The position numbers and the translations under genes are program-made. The notes under the pieces are model-generated. The model ran no database searches. It saw nothing but the letters and a program-made list of their open reading frames with translations, and was not told the origin of the DNA. This document shows positions 52,201 through 64,000 of a stretch of 64,000 nucleotides of DNA, piece by piece (the first letter of the stretch is position 1; each line of letters begins with the position of its first letter). Source of the stretch: Volvox africanus (taxonomy: Eukaryota; Chlorophyta; Chlorophyceae; Chlamydomonadales; Volvocaceae); NCBI GenBank assembly GCA_030268105.1, contig BSDZ01000022.1:558001-622000 (forward strand), given 5' to 3'.

Positions 52201-55200
52201 GTAGCAGAGCAGGGCTCAAATGGAATGACGCGCGTCAACTCGTACGATGAAGGAACAAGGTCGTACAAGAATGTACGACCAGCCGTTTGAAAGGCACGGT
52301 AACGTTAACCATCCGTTCATGCAAGTGGACTCACTTGCAGTTATGTCCCCTGAAGCCCTTGAAGCACATGCAGAAATGGTTGCCACTTGCGCTGGCCTCG
52401 CGGAGGGTCTCCACTTTCTTATCCTGATGATGGTGATGGGTCCAATAGTGATCATGCGTGCATCGAACGATTGTGATTGCAAAAAGAAAATAAAAGTCCC
52501 AAATTTGAACTGAAACAAAGATGAAGAAAGAACAATGACATCATAGGGCGAGAGGAGAGTAGCTAGGGACAGCACCGCCATGGGGCTTTCTTGGCAGGTC
52601 CCGCCTGCCCAAAATTTATGAGACAACAAAAGGGTGGAAGGTGGAGCATTTTTTCCTCGAAGAAAGGTTTAGGCGGTTTATGAGACAGCAATTGCCCAGG
52701 ACTGCGTCTTGATGTCGGTCTTTCCTGCTGCCGGAACCAACTCGCTAGCTTAGGACACCGGGGATGAGAGGAACTCTTTCTTTCCGCAGCGAAAGTGGTG
52801 GCCCGCGTTTAGTTCAGGGCTCGTGGCTCATCTCATCCCAGGTGTTGCCAGTGAGGATCTCGGACGGTTGAGCAGCCATGTGCCATGTGTGCAGCACGCG
52901 CTGCTCTGGGTCTATAAGGCTGAATGATTTACGCGGCAGCGGACGACAGATGGTCAGGTAGCTGGGAGTTCATAACGGCCGGGGCGTATTCCCATCAGTG
53001 GGCGGCGCCGAGCGAGGTACCAGTGCAAGTATTACTACAAGCATATCTAATGGTCCGTACCGCAGAGTGCGGATAAATTCAAGTGCATCACACTCTCACT
53101 CATTGCACTTCTCACATCGTTTGGTATGCGGTATGTTATATAGGATATTAGGGTACTATACCCATACACATGCACACACTCACATATGCACAGAAGCCCT
53201 CACCGGGACTTTTACCACGCACGCCCCATGTCCATGACACTCGTGCGACCCGCATTTTTCAGGTGGTAGGTTCATAAAGAAACTGCGGAGCAAGAAAGGG
53301 GTCGAAGAGCCAGAAGGGATGGGGGAAGGGAGGTACAGGAGGTAGGCACAGGTGAGCGCGTGCTACGTGTGTATGCGTCAGGGTTATTCAGAGGGGGGTA
53401 GCTGTTTGTTCGGGGGAGGGAGCTTCCCGGAGCCCCAATATTCCCTTCTCGGGAGCACCTCCCGAACCCTAACTGAGTAGGCGCCAAATCGTTCCGAGGA
53501 TACCCGGGGCACAAAACACGTGTTTGTTCTACGGTAAGCATTTTCTGCGGAGACAAGAATAACAAATTACGCTATGGCAAAATGAATTTTTTTTTCATTT
53601 TGCCATATATATATACACATATATACATACATATATACATAATATATATGTTATAAATGTACTATAAAATAGATAACATCTCGAAAGCTGTCTTTTTACA
53701 CTCCCCAATACCCATCTCGCACGATAAGCTCTTTAGCATGGACACCAGCCTTCTTTTCCGCTGCTTCCTTCCCCTCCAGTATTTTACTCGCGTTGAGCTA
53801 ACAGATATCGGCTTGAAGAACTTTGGGATGTTCGTGCCCAGGTCGTGACATATGTGCACGCTTGATTTCTTCCTTGACCTTTGCTTGCAAAAATGTCGAG
53901 CCTACAATTTTCTGTGGAAAATGTTACCACTTGCTAATTAGTTGTACAAGAGGTTTATAACGTTCACAAGGGTATCCAGCTTTCCCTACGTGACACGCTG
54001 AAGCACAAGCCGAACCGTCATGGTTATGGAGCCAGTCATCCCAGAACTCGGCCGTGCCTTCTCCCAATATATTTTATAATAAATTTTCTCCTAATACACC
54101 CCAAAAGAACAAACGATACAAATCCCACCCACCCACCAAGCTATAAGGGGCCATGTTGTGTGCTTTTTCATGTTTTGCGTCTTCTCTCCCCAATGATCTC
54201 CCACAGGGATATCAGCAAAATGCACGCCCAGATGAAAGCACCTAGTGATGTGTTATCGTGCTCTACTAAAGAGCTCGCGAGTTGACGTCACAATTAGACA
54301 TCCTTATCATTATCATGATACTAGAGTAATTTCTCCCAGACTATCAGTCTCGCCACGTGGAATCCTGCCTCAGACGTGTACGCTGCTGTTCTACATGTCA
54401 ACGTTGGCACCATACAAAGGTTTGCTATTTTAAGTAAGGTAAGAAGACTCATGCTGCAACTGGGTTGAAGATAACAGGATGTAAAAGATAGCAAACACCA
54501 GTCTGGCCCTCATCTACCCTTCCCCCCCCCCTGGCCCCTTGCTGTCCACACACAACTCACTTTCCCCAGATATCGTGGCCCACCAGTCCATCCTGAGGAT
54601 CCACGGCTGACAAGGTCACCTCCCTGTTGATGGTCCCACTGAAGTACTCCACCCCGGACTGATCCAGGGAGGGAATCTTGCTCCATTGCTCGGAGGCGGG
54701 CACGCCCGTGAACTGGGGAGTGGTGTCGTATGTAAGGTGGGGATGGGGGCGGGTTGGCAGTGGAGCGATGCGGGCTTGTTAAATGTAGGTGGTGTGGGCA
54801 AGAAAGTGGAAAAAAGATTTGGAGACGGGTCGAAACGGAGGGAAACGTGACAAATCAGTCAAAAATCAGTCAAAATCAGTCAAAGGCATCTTAGTTGCTG
54901 CTGAAAACACTTCTCAAGAGGTTGGATGCATATACCCAACATCTAATTTTTCAGCTTGTGCCATACACTTGCACTGCAGGTGTCCAATAATATAACATTA
55001 TTATAATTAAGAAGACGTGTATGCTGTCCTGGCATTTGATAAAGATTATTTGAATCTACATGGCGGGGCGAACACAAAGACGTTTCCCTGCCTGCTTCAA
55101 AAATTTCGGGCGGTGCTTGATGGCGTGGGCCAGCGCGTGTCAGCGTGGGTTGGGTTGGGTATTTACTCCGCTGCTGGGCTGATGATCCAGGTTTAGATCC

Positions 55201-57662
55201 AAGGACTACGTGCGCCTTGATGTGATGCATATATCGTCTAACCGAAGAGCACAGCTGCTGATCGAGGTTACGAATGATTTGTCTACATACTCAGATCAGG
55301 ACGTCATCACGGCATCATCAATTGCTTACGATAACTGTAAAGCTCGCGCAATAAAATCAAACTATGCACCATTTTGGTTAACAATACGCAAAAATTTTAA
55401 AACCCGGAAGTGATCGCCAAGACGTGGACCTCTGGATGGCACATTGTGCGTGTAGGCATGTGCACGGCTACTGGCAACGCAATACTGGCATTATCGTCAC
55501 ATCATAACGATGCGCACAGTTGTGTGGGTTATATTTATGCAAAAGTCATTAAAGCGCTGCAGGATACGATTTAAATTGTACAGTTTTCATAAAGTGACAC
55601 TCGGCTGTCGGTTCAGAGCACAAACATATAATTCTCTCCAATTTCCCTCGTAAATCAGAATGCTATTACTTTATTTTCCATCTAGAATCAGAGTGCTATT
55701 GTATTGAGTGAAATGTATGTGCTTCTCCTGCGTTCTTGTGGCCAAGCAAGTCGCAGTAGGATCTCTTGAGCACCCAATATCCGCAACCTTTGCGCTCCAT
55801 GTATGCGGATTTTAAATGGTTTTCCCACCGAAGTACAACACGATCCATCCAATAAGCGCAAATTTAGAGCGCGGCCTCCGTGGCCTTGGGAGCTAATTGC
55901 CACGTCAGACATTTTTTCCACGCACTTAAGGGCGCCTTAACCTGCGACCTAGCTATACACCCTTCCCAGTCGCCCATCCCCCCAAGCCTCCCCTCCCGGC
56001 TCCGCAACCCCTTTCTTACCGAGTAGCACTGCACATGATGAAATGCCATAGACGACAACGTGCACGTATCGTTCTGGGGGTATGGAGGGAACCAGGTCAG
56101 GGAAAGAAGAGTGTTGTAGGCTAATGCCGGCTTCCGTCAAATAAGCATTATGTTTATATAAGATGGGACGAATCACAAAAGGGAGCGAAAGGAGGGACGA
56201 GGTGGAGCTACGCAGCCAGGTCGGAGGAGGTTGGAACACGCAGGGGCACAAAATGGAATGCTATCAAAGCCTCATGGGGCATCGAACTTCCAATCGTGCA
56301 GTGCAGGAAAAGTAATGTCGGAAGGTATGTTACGGGGTATGTAGGGTATGTTGGGTAATGTCGGGAGGTATGAGGTATGTTACTTAACATCCCCCGCCGC
56401 CCGTTCTCTTCGTCCGGGCTTCCATACCCCGCATACGTACGTTGGGAGAGCATCCAAAGAAGCGGTTGGCCTGCCTCAGGCACTCGCAGTTCCTGGACAG
56501 CAGCACTCCGAAGAATGGCTCTAGTCCGGGGCCCCGTTGACAACTGGGCAGCAGAGGCTCCTCGCACATGGGCCCTGCGGGGTAAACACAAGTGATGCAA
56601 CAAGAGGGGAGGGTTAAGGTGTATTAAACAAGGCTGGAAGGTAGCAAGCAGTCAGGGATAAGTAGTATTTCAAGGTTGACAAAATCGCCCAAATCTCGCC
56701 CGCCTTAAACGGCTAGTTCATGAGGTCGGCCCCATGCTTACCCGTGTAGCCGAAGGGGCATCTGGATATGGTGGCCGCGTCGCGGGCGGCAGGGACGATT
56801 GTTGCAGTTGCGGTGACGGTGACGGTGACGGTGACGGTGACGGTGACGGTGACGGTGACGGTGACGGTGATAATGACGGCGGTGATGGCAGTGGCAGTGT
56901 TGACAACAACAAAAAAAGATCGCAGAAAATCCATTGATAAGAGGGGCATGCGTCGTCGTCAGGGAGAGGGAGGCAGAAGGATTCTTGGAGTGAGTTTATT
57001 GCCATTCGATAGGTATTGTGCCTGCGTGTGGTTGACGCAGTCTGCGAAATCTTGTTGCCCCGGCCCCGGTCCCGGGTACAACGATGCCGGAACAGAGGGA
57101 ATGGAAAGGCCGTACGTGAATGTGGGTAAAGTGGTCCTGAAAATAAGTGCGTGATTCCTAAAGCAGAGGGCTCATTTAACGCAGTTAAGTGACGAGCAGC
57201 TCGGAGACGTTGTGAAAGCTGCAACATTTAACTTAGCAAACCCCAACCCCTGCGAGTCCGAAACTTCGTAGTACAACCCGCACCATTAAGCCGAGCCCGA
57301 ACTCAGACCCAGATCCTAATCCAAACCCACTCGCATCTCCCCTCCTCGGCGTTACAATTGCCCCTCTTGGTGCAATCAGGGTGGCAAAAACGCGTCAGCG
57401 GTAAGAAGAGGTGCTCAAGGCCCAAATCGGGGTGCGTGGCCAGGGAGGATGTGTGCGCCGCATCCAAGCTATTTGGTGTTATGCCTTCTTGTTCTGTGGA
57501 CGAGAGCAGATCACGTTGACTTCCACGGCCTTTCGATGGAAGATCCAAAGCATTGCGTCGCGCAGCATAAACGTGAGGTGCAACACCGCTGTTCGGCGCA
57601 GAGCCAGTATTTAATAATAGGGCCAGGACTATAAATATAGCATATTGTGATGTAGTAAGCAT
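43243..57662 (-). CDS. Exostosin-family GT47 glycosyltransferase with two EGF modules (676 aa)
   Basis: Exons: 57662-57331, 56761-56742, 56574-56441, 56073-56020, 54712-54561, 52126-52052, 51819-51721, 50112-50073, 49830-49774, 49358-49325, 49027-48945, 48613-48529, 48217-48186, 47380-47238, 46694-46591, 46032-45916, 45067-44943, 44350-44190, 43426-43243. All phases close (2,031 nt). Signal peptide: MLTTSQYAIFIVLALLLNTG. EGF-1: CHPDCTKRGNC, then CECPFGYTGPMC. EGF-2: CPNRCRGRGQCIRGFCHC, then PYWGLDC. The exostosin domain opens at LRIYVYELP and contains DDNIHDMNEPTYQTANKFL, NPLEANLFFVPT, NYPYFNATRGADHVVWTTGD, GCFHPKKDIMAAP, DLLFFFAG, YSGGARQAL, YNELYLRSRFCLAPHGSGFG, ACIPVIIQ and GRAYNYT. Expected to act in the Golgi lumen on wall or matrix glycans; the sugar specificity cannot be read from sequence. 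Exon 2 is a 20-nt microexon. Intron 17 has a GC donor. Confidence 0.95.
53574..53607. repeat. 14-bp inverted repeat with T-rich loop
   Basis: TATGGCAAAATGAA and its complement TTCATTTTGCCATA flank a short T run, followed by an (AT)n/ACAT tract. It lies in the large intron of the exostosin-family gene between exons 54712-54561 and 52126-52052. Confidence 0.75.
56812..56868. repeat. (GGTGAC)n hexanucleotide repeat upstream of a microexon
   Basis: About nine perfect GGTGAC units. On the transcribed minus strand this is (GTCACC)n, ending about 50 nt before the 3' splice site of the 20-nt microexon 56761-56742. Confidence 0.9.
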
Positions 57663-58562
57663 CCTCAGTTTACAAGTGTATGAACAAAGCACTTAAGCTT
57701 CAAGCAGGCCGCAACTTGTTAGGAAATAGTAACATATATAGATGCTTCTAACAAATGCTTTGGCCTGGAAGCAAATCTGTGTGCAGAATCGACCGATAGC
57801 CGCGAGTCGGCAGAATATGGTGGGCGTGAAAGGCTGCGAGAAGGTGAAAACGGTTAAGACTTAGTTATTCATCTCTTTCAAATAATGGTTCGGAAATGAT
57901 TAATATGCATAGGTATTAATATGATGGCAGCCGGCCGTTTCCCCATTCTCAATCCATGACTATCTGTCGTGAGCTCAGAGAAAATAGAAAGCTTCAAACT
58001 CTTGCCATTTTAAGACGTGTTGTGAAACCTTTCATGTTTTTAAATCATGCTTGATTAAAGCTGCTTGTACGAGGTTCATGTTCTGGTCAGGCCTCAACCG
58101 GACACACTAAGCACAACGGTGTGTTTCACTGTGGTAGTTATTAATCATGTGAATATATAATCCTCAAAACTTTCATAGTTTTGATGAGGACGTGAAAACT
58201 GAGCTCACGCAAAGCAAAATTTATTATGAGAGATGCATGACAATCGTAGGATGAATGAATCCTAATCAAGTATTACTTGATGCTACTTTCCATCAGCATC
58301 CTGAATGCATTACACAAAGCCATTGCGGGCAGGTCTCCCGATATGTAACGTACGATAACGGGACCTGCAAGACTGTGATATACGTGAAAGCGAGATCATA
58401 AGGAGTCGCATGTGACGAAATGTCTAAATCATTTCAAAATGCATTTTTACAGTTACAAAATTTTCTTCTATTATCTGACGTTGACTGTTATAGACATACT
58501 GCCAAAGCCATAGCCAAGAGATTACAACATATCTCCTAGACCCAGACAAATGCACTTGTAAG
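57663..58562. promoter_or_regulatory. Divergent intergenic region, exostosin-type / GT2-type genes
   Basis: About 900 bp separate the start codons of two divergent glycosyltransferase genes. No coding pattern is seen. The region is AT-richer than the flanking exons and contains a short inverted repeat CTTTCATAGTTTTGATGA-like segment near 58165-58190. Shared regulation is possible but unproven. Confidence 0.4.
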
Positions 58563-61500
58563 ATGATGAATTTTTTTGAGCACGTGCGCGTGCTCTGGTG
58601 GGCGTTGTTTATATGCGCACCGATATTGCTCATCGAGGTGTCCGCAGGACCCGACGGCAACTGGTTCTCGTCCTGCGATATCTTCCATAAGTTTCTAAGT
58701 GCTTATGAGCTTCAGAATCTCCGAACTTTGGTTCAGGGAATCCAATCCAGTGACGCATCCCTTGGAGCCCTACGCCTGGGGCGGTGGCCGTACCTTTCGG
58801 GCACCGAAGCCACCCCTAGCGAAGCTGAGCTAACAGACTCGAAGAATGCCATGTCCTCAAAGCTTCGAAACATGTTGGAATCCGCCCGCATTCCATTACA
58901 GGCGGGCCTCAGGTGTGTAATAAGGCAGGCGGGTAACCCCTCCGGTGCGCCTGTCGCAGCATGTGGCCCCCTTATCCCTTGCCCCAGCCTTCTAACGCAG
59001 ACCGCGCACACAAAACACAAAAGATACCATTACCCACCACCAGGGCGTTTACTTTGTTCTTCTCCATCCCACCCTTCACCATCAACCCTCAAATCCATCT
59101 CCCATCCAACGATAGGACCAAAGGAGCACCTATCGAGGTTCCATGCTTCACCTAAACGGAACCAACCGCTAACCGCTAACTTGTTAGAAAGAAAAGCATC
59201 CCGCCCTCGGCGGTATTACTTCGTTCCTCCTTCGAATCCTCTTATACATGGATCGCTCATATCAACACTGCTAACCCTGAAAGGATTCAATCTCCGTTAC
59301 CCCGTGGCCATGTCGCCAGTCCCCCCGAATCGATCAATCCGCTGGTAATGAACCCCATCCATCTCTCCGCAGTGGTACAGATGCCGCCGTCGCCCTGGCA
59401 ATCTCCTGCATGTCACAGCGGCTGGTCCCGGCGGCCTTCACCAGCCGGCCCCTGGTCTCCTTGCTTCTCAACTACTTTAAACGTCCGCAAGTGGTGAAGG
59501 TTATTTCCGCAAACCTGCGTGCTGCCTGCACGTCCGTCTCGATCCGTTGCGAGGTTGTAGTCAATGTGGACAACCCGCATGAGGGGGCCATATGGGCGGA
59601 GGAGGCGGGGTTCGTGGTGCCCGTGTTCTCGGCCAACCTGCACGAAGCGCGAGGCTACAACCGGGCAGCCAGGCTGGCACGGGGCAAATACCTGGTGATA
59701 TGGCAGGTAGTGAGCGAGGAGGGTGGAAGGTAGATAGGTAGATAGGTGGATGGATCGGGTGGGAAAATGGGATGAGGGCACGTGAGGGTTCATGAGCGAA
59801 CTGGATGGGATGTAAAGGGCGCTTCAGGGCATGCAAAGGCAGTTGTTAGTCTGGGGGAGAGGGTCCAAATACCGGTCTCTATTGATCGATTGATGGTAAA
59901 TGTCGTCTCGGATTCAGGATGCCTACATGCATGGGCCGCCATGCACCCAGCGCCATGATGTTGTGTGCATGGTGCTGCAAAAGGTCAACAAAGTCGTCTG
60001 CCTCTGCCGCCCCCGCCCCTGCCGCTGCCGCCCCGTGCTTGCGCTCCCTCGGTACTCTCCTGCAATCCTGGACTACATGTTTTATATGTGCTAGCTAAGC
60101 AGTCTAGCATCCTGATTCCCCAGACCAGCATCCTACCTGTGCAGAGAACTCTACAGACCAGTTTCCACGTACTCAGGCCAGCTCCTCATGCTTCCATGTT
60201 CCAACCAGGACCCATCCGCCCAATGTGCTCATTCCATGATGCTGACAGGACGACCAGATTCCGCCCACCGACGGCGCCTGGGTCCTCCGAATGATTCGTC
60301 TGTTCGAGACGTATCCCAAACTTGGCATTTTGGGAATGAACACGTACCGTATGTGCCGACAGAGAGAAGGGAACAACCGCATCGGTAAAGCCGGCTGGAA
60401 CATAGATCCAAGGACCAACATCACTTGGACCTATGTGCATTTCACTGACTTTGCACCGATGGCGATTTTGGCTTCCATGTTCTGGGAACTGGGAGGCTTG
60501 GAGGAGGGCATCTCGCAGCGAGGAGATTGTGGCATCGTGGGTGATTGGGAGCTCTGTGCACGGGCGTGGGTGGCGGGATGGCAGGTAGGTGTGGTCTCCT
60601 AGGAAAGGGTGCAAAGACACACACACAACACGAATACATTGTGAAGAGCAGAGGGAGGAGTAGGAAGGGGAGCGGGACCCGATGTAACTGCGTTCCGCTG
60701 CGCCCGAGTGTGCTGTGGCACCATGTGGGTGTTGTGGCATGTGTATAGCTTGTATGGGAAAGGGGATTTACATGGACGCAAAGGAGCTTCGGCTTCGGCT
60801 TCGGCTTCGGCTCAGCCCCTTCAGCCCCATAAATTAGGTCAGAGATAATTGATGTCGACTATTAAGCAGCGCCGCTAGAAGCAGCTCTACTTTAAGCAAA
60901 CCTTACGGCACCAGCTATTGCTAGTCAGTTATTGTTACTGCAACATATATTTCCTTTGCGTGCCTGTTTGCTGCGTATGCTCTTCTTCATGTGTTTCAGA
61001 GTCTGATCTTGGCTCTGTGCGATCTCCTGGCAGGTGGCCCACTTTCACTGGGACGGCCGCGGCGCGGCGGGGGGGGGCGGCACCCACACATCCGTCGGGG
61101 TGCTGACGTGCTGGAACCGGCAGATGTGGATCGGACAGGAAATCTTCAGCAGAAGGTAAGAAGCCACATACCCCACATACACACATGTTTCGCCCCCATC
61201 AAATGAATTTGACCTCCCCACTCATTCACTCCCTTGCCATCCTCGAATAACCCTGGGCTCGTGCGCTTTCCTGACTAGTCTAGGCCGGCTTTGATGACTA
61301 GGTTGCCGTTAGCTAATCCCTCCAGTCTTAGGATGAGCACAAGGGCATGCATGTATGTACTTGTGTGTGTGCGTACGAGGATGCTTACGATATGGCAGCA
61401 GATGGTGTATATGGCAACAAATCCTTTTTATAGCTTCGCAAACGTCATGCTATGGAGCGGGGGTCGCTAAGGAGGAGTATATAATTCGCCGCTAACAATT

Positions 61501-62078
61501 TTACCCTTACAATATGCATCTCAGACCCAGCTACATAAGATCTTATTTTACCATAATCCCGACGGCTGCCCGGTTTGCTGCTCGCTCGCCTGTTCGATAG
61601 GCAACTGATGCTTCGTTTTTTCCACTGCCGCTTCCGCCTACGCTACTCCCTGGCTGTCTCCTCGTACTTTCTGACGCTACTTTACTTAGCCTCCCTAACA
61701 CCAGGGATAATCTTTTTGGATTGTCGCCTGCCTGGCCATTTTTCATGTTCTGTCCCGCACTTCATTCAACAAACGCGCATCCCCCCTTCACCCGCTCCAC
61801 AAGCCCGCATGACGATTACATGTATCATTTTATCCTTGTGTTATTCACGGCCCTGGCGTACCTTTCTTATCTTAACGATCATCCCAACATCCTACAGGTT
61901 TGTTCGCCCGGGTTTCTTCGATGAGATGTGCGAACGGGTGTGGGCGCTCAACATGCTCACCTTCACGCTTTCCTCCCCTGATAAATGCCCGTACGGCAAC
62001 CAAACTCGTGGTTGGGCCAACTGTACGGCACCATTGCCCGAGCAGCGCGCTGCATTGGCGGCACAGCTACAAATATAA
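58563..62078 (+). CDS. GT2-like (GT-A fold) glycosyltransferase, signal-anchored (440 aa)
   Basis: Exons 58563-58912, 59373-59706, 60249-60584, 61034-61155 and 61898-62078; all junctions are GT-AG and phases close to 441 codons with stop. The N-terminus (NFFEHVRVLWWALFICAPIL, then LIEVSAGP) is a signal or signal-anchor. The catalytic part begins with VVVNVDNPHEGAIWAEE and FSANLHEARGYNRAARLARG, where a nucleotide-sugar fold is expected, and KYLVIWQDDQIP carries the Asp-Asp of a DxD-like metal site. Later motifs are GILGMNTYR, FWELGGL, GDWELCARAW (an E/D-D type acceptor region) and HFHWDGRG. The C-terminal exon has Cys residues fitting a lumenal domain. Family GT2 is inferred from the order of motifs; the donor and acceptor are unknown. 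It is head-to-head with the GT47 gene, suggesting a common role in extracellular glycan synthesis. Confidence 0.85.
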
Positions 62079-64000
62079 CTGCCGCTACCTTCAGTACGAG
62101 CAAGTCCTAAGACCGTATGGAAATCTGATAAGGTAGCTAGATTGGAAACCAGGCAGCTAAAGGTCCTTGCTGGGGGCTGCGGGCGGGAGCACCTGGCTTA
62201 ATACGCAGCAAATGGCGCTTCGGGGATGTGGAGAATAACGGACAATCGACGGAGGACGAAATGAATTACAATCTATAATGGCTACTGGTTAATACCTCCC
62301 GGGTAGTGTTTGGATAAGGATGGGAATGATTGTTGTGTATAATGTATAATGTTGCAGAAACGGATTAGCACGCATTGATGGTCAGGGGCTGCCCAGGAGC
62401 GTCGCGGGAGGAGGCGTGCAGGATGCGACATGAATGAAACTATTTTGTGACTTCCTGCATTGCAAACGCACAAAGTAGTGACGCCTGTTGGGTGTGGTAA
62501 GGTAATGTACGTAGGGTTTACGAGGCTGGGTACACGTGTATCCTGAGTAAGGATAACGTCGCAATACGTGGAATGCGCCAATGTGCTCGCGGGATGGTAT
62601 TGAGGCAGGCTGGTTAGTGATCTGATCGTAAAGTATGGCATACGAATGGCATCATCTTGGTGGCGGATCTGTTGCCTATTTGCTCCCTATGATTTAGAGG
62701 GTGCAAATAAGCAACAGATCATGCAGGCTTAAGTTTGAAAGTTGGTACATATTTAAAACGGACCGTTGGTACATATTGAGTTGTTCAGGATTTTCCATGA
62801 GGACCAGGTCGTTTCCTAGTTCTAGAGCCGAGTGAGATATGTACACCTTTAACTAACGTTTCCCGAAAGATTGACTGAGTGGTTAGTGCCTTGCCCTCAA
62901 CCAAACTTTTCGTAGGACGAACGTTGTCACGCTCCGATGACCACGTATCCCTGCTCCAATTAGGAGACAAGGAGTCTCCAAAGCGTTGGAGATGAACGGT
63001 TGGCCAAAGCAGCAACTTAATAACGGTATTATCAGCTTGCACCGAGCTGCAACAAATCTGTGATGATCCGAGCGTATATTGATGAGCAAATTACTGGTCT
63101 CATGAAATTGGTTCTGGTAGTGGGCTCGGCGCATAATATTTGCAAGCTGGTTGCCACTTGGGACCCTAATAAAATATAATACAGACATTTAGATTTTAGC
63201 AATGCCTAGGATAGAAACAGTGTTCCTTCTTCCATTAACTTCCATATTGGAATCTGTCCGTCAGCTGCAGTACAAAATAGGTTGTACACTTTTCCGGATT
63301 CGCCAAGGCCTGTGCGTTGATGCCTCGACAGAAATTAGCTGACTCTGAAGCGCTGTTATAGGAAATGTTCTCACATTGGGGTTTGCTCAGGTTGTGTCTG
63401 CGTTTATGCACTGAAGCGATTTGAAAACCCGGATCTAATGGCTGATTTGGCTGCTGACGGGTTATTAATGATGACTTAAGGTCTCATCTAATATTCAGTG
63501 CTGTGCGTATCATTTTGCCATGTATACGGTGTACAACTCGTCTCATCTTCTGTCCATGACCAGTATGACAGCCAAACAATGTTCAGTGATGAATCTTCCT
63601 TCTTTCAATGTCTTAATGAGGCTCGTCCTGCTATGGTGGCCACAGAAGGTTATCCTCCTGATGGCGTTTCTTATGAGCGCCCAGGGACTCAAGCACGGTG
63701 GGGCCAGACTCTCATGCCGTGTTCGCTTTCATCCTTCTGACAGGCTTAACACTGCAACGGCACAAATAATGCATTCGTGTAGATGTCTTTGAAGAGCTTT
63801 GGGGCCTGGGGAAGAGCGAAATCAGATGGCGCTCTCGTCGATGGCTGACTCGAGACCTGACCGTGGACGAGATTTTTGGGTACTGGCAAAAAATGGTAAA
63901 CGGGATTGCATTCGGAGGAGATGCATGGGAAAAGAACAAAGCGAGATCCTAATTGCTATACTCGCAAGCTGCATCGTTCCATCGTAGGAAATGGTCGCGT
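62079..64000. other. No confident gene at right edge
   Basis: Only short frames. A plus-strand frame at 63560-63740 includes FSDESSFFQCLNEARP and ERPGTQARWG, faintly like the catalytic Asp region of Tc1/IS630-type transposases, but the following catalytic residues are not present. I treat it as unexplained sequence. Confidence 0.4.

Noticed and set aside
55864..55955. Possible extra exon of the exostosin-family gene ending in a stop (WKKCLTWQLAPKATEAAL)
   Set aside because: No in-phase donor exists before the TAA, while joining 56020 directly to 54712 keeps phase and domain order.
63498..63987. Possible Tc1/IS630-like transposase fragment
   Set aside because: Only one short block (FSDESSFF) resembles the family; later catalytic residues and spacing are missing, so the call cannot be supported.

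Overview
The window looks like nuclear DNA of a green alga, probably a chlorophyte of the Chlamydomonas/Volvox type. It has intron-dense genes with GT-AG junctions, Ala/Gly/Pro-rich insertions in conserved proteins, many microsatellites and minisatellites, and EGF-plus-exostosin (GT47) proteins of a kind familiar from these algae. There is no operon structure. The lineage is inferred from protein style only.

Layout. (1) 1-5.5 kb: poorly resolved; at most one small three-exon gene. (2) 5.5-20.6 kb, minus strand: a nuclear import receptor of the transportin-3/Mtr10/importin-13 type in about 23 exons, its introns full of microsatellites and perfect hairpins. (3) 20.9-24.7 kb, plus strand: a five-exon HMG-box/AT-hook chromatin protein, divergent from the importin gene. 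(4) 24.8-35 kb: a transposon-rich intergenic island. It holds a decayed Ty3/gypsy integrase, a 5.5-kb element with long terminal inverted repeats carrying its own multi-exon gene, a MITE nested in one of those repeats, and AT-rich DNA with a dead bacterial IS256-type transposase. (5) 35.2-38.0 kb, minus: a two-exon secreted fucosyltransferase-like protein. (6) 38-43 kb: no gene recognised; minisatellites. (7) 43.2-57.7 kb, minus: a 19-exon exostosin-family GT47 glycosyltransferase with two EGF modules. (8) 58.6-62.1 kb, plus: a five-exon GT2-like glycosyltransferase. (9) 62.1-64 kb: nothing firm.

How the genes relate. The right half carries three predicted secretory-pathway glycosyltransferases of different folds (fucosyltransferase-like GT-B, exostosin GT47, GT2 GT-A), so glycosylation of wall or extracellular-matrix glycoproteins is a reasonable shared theme. 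The left half is a nuclear-transport/chromatin pair with start codons 379 bp apart. Exon models were built by hand from splice-site motifs, reading-frame phase and similarity to remembered family patterns. For four genes every exon phase closes; the importin model has one unresolved stretch (10.25-10.51 kb).
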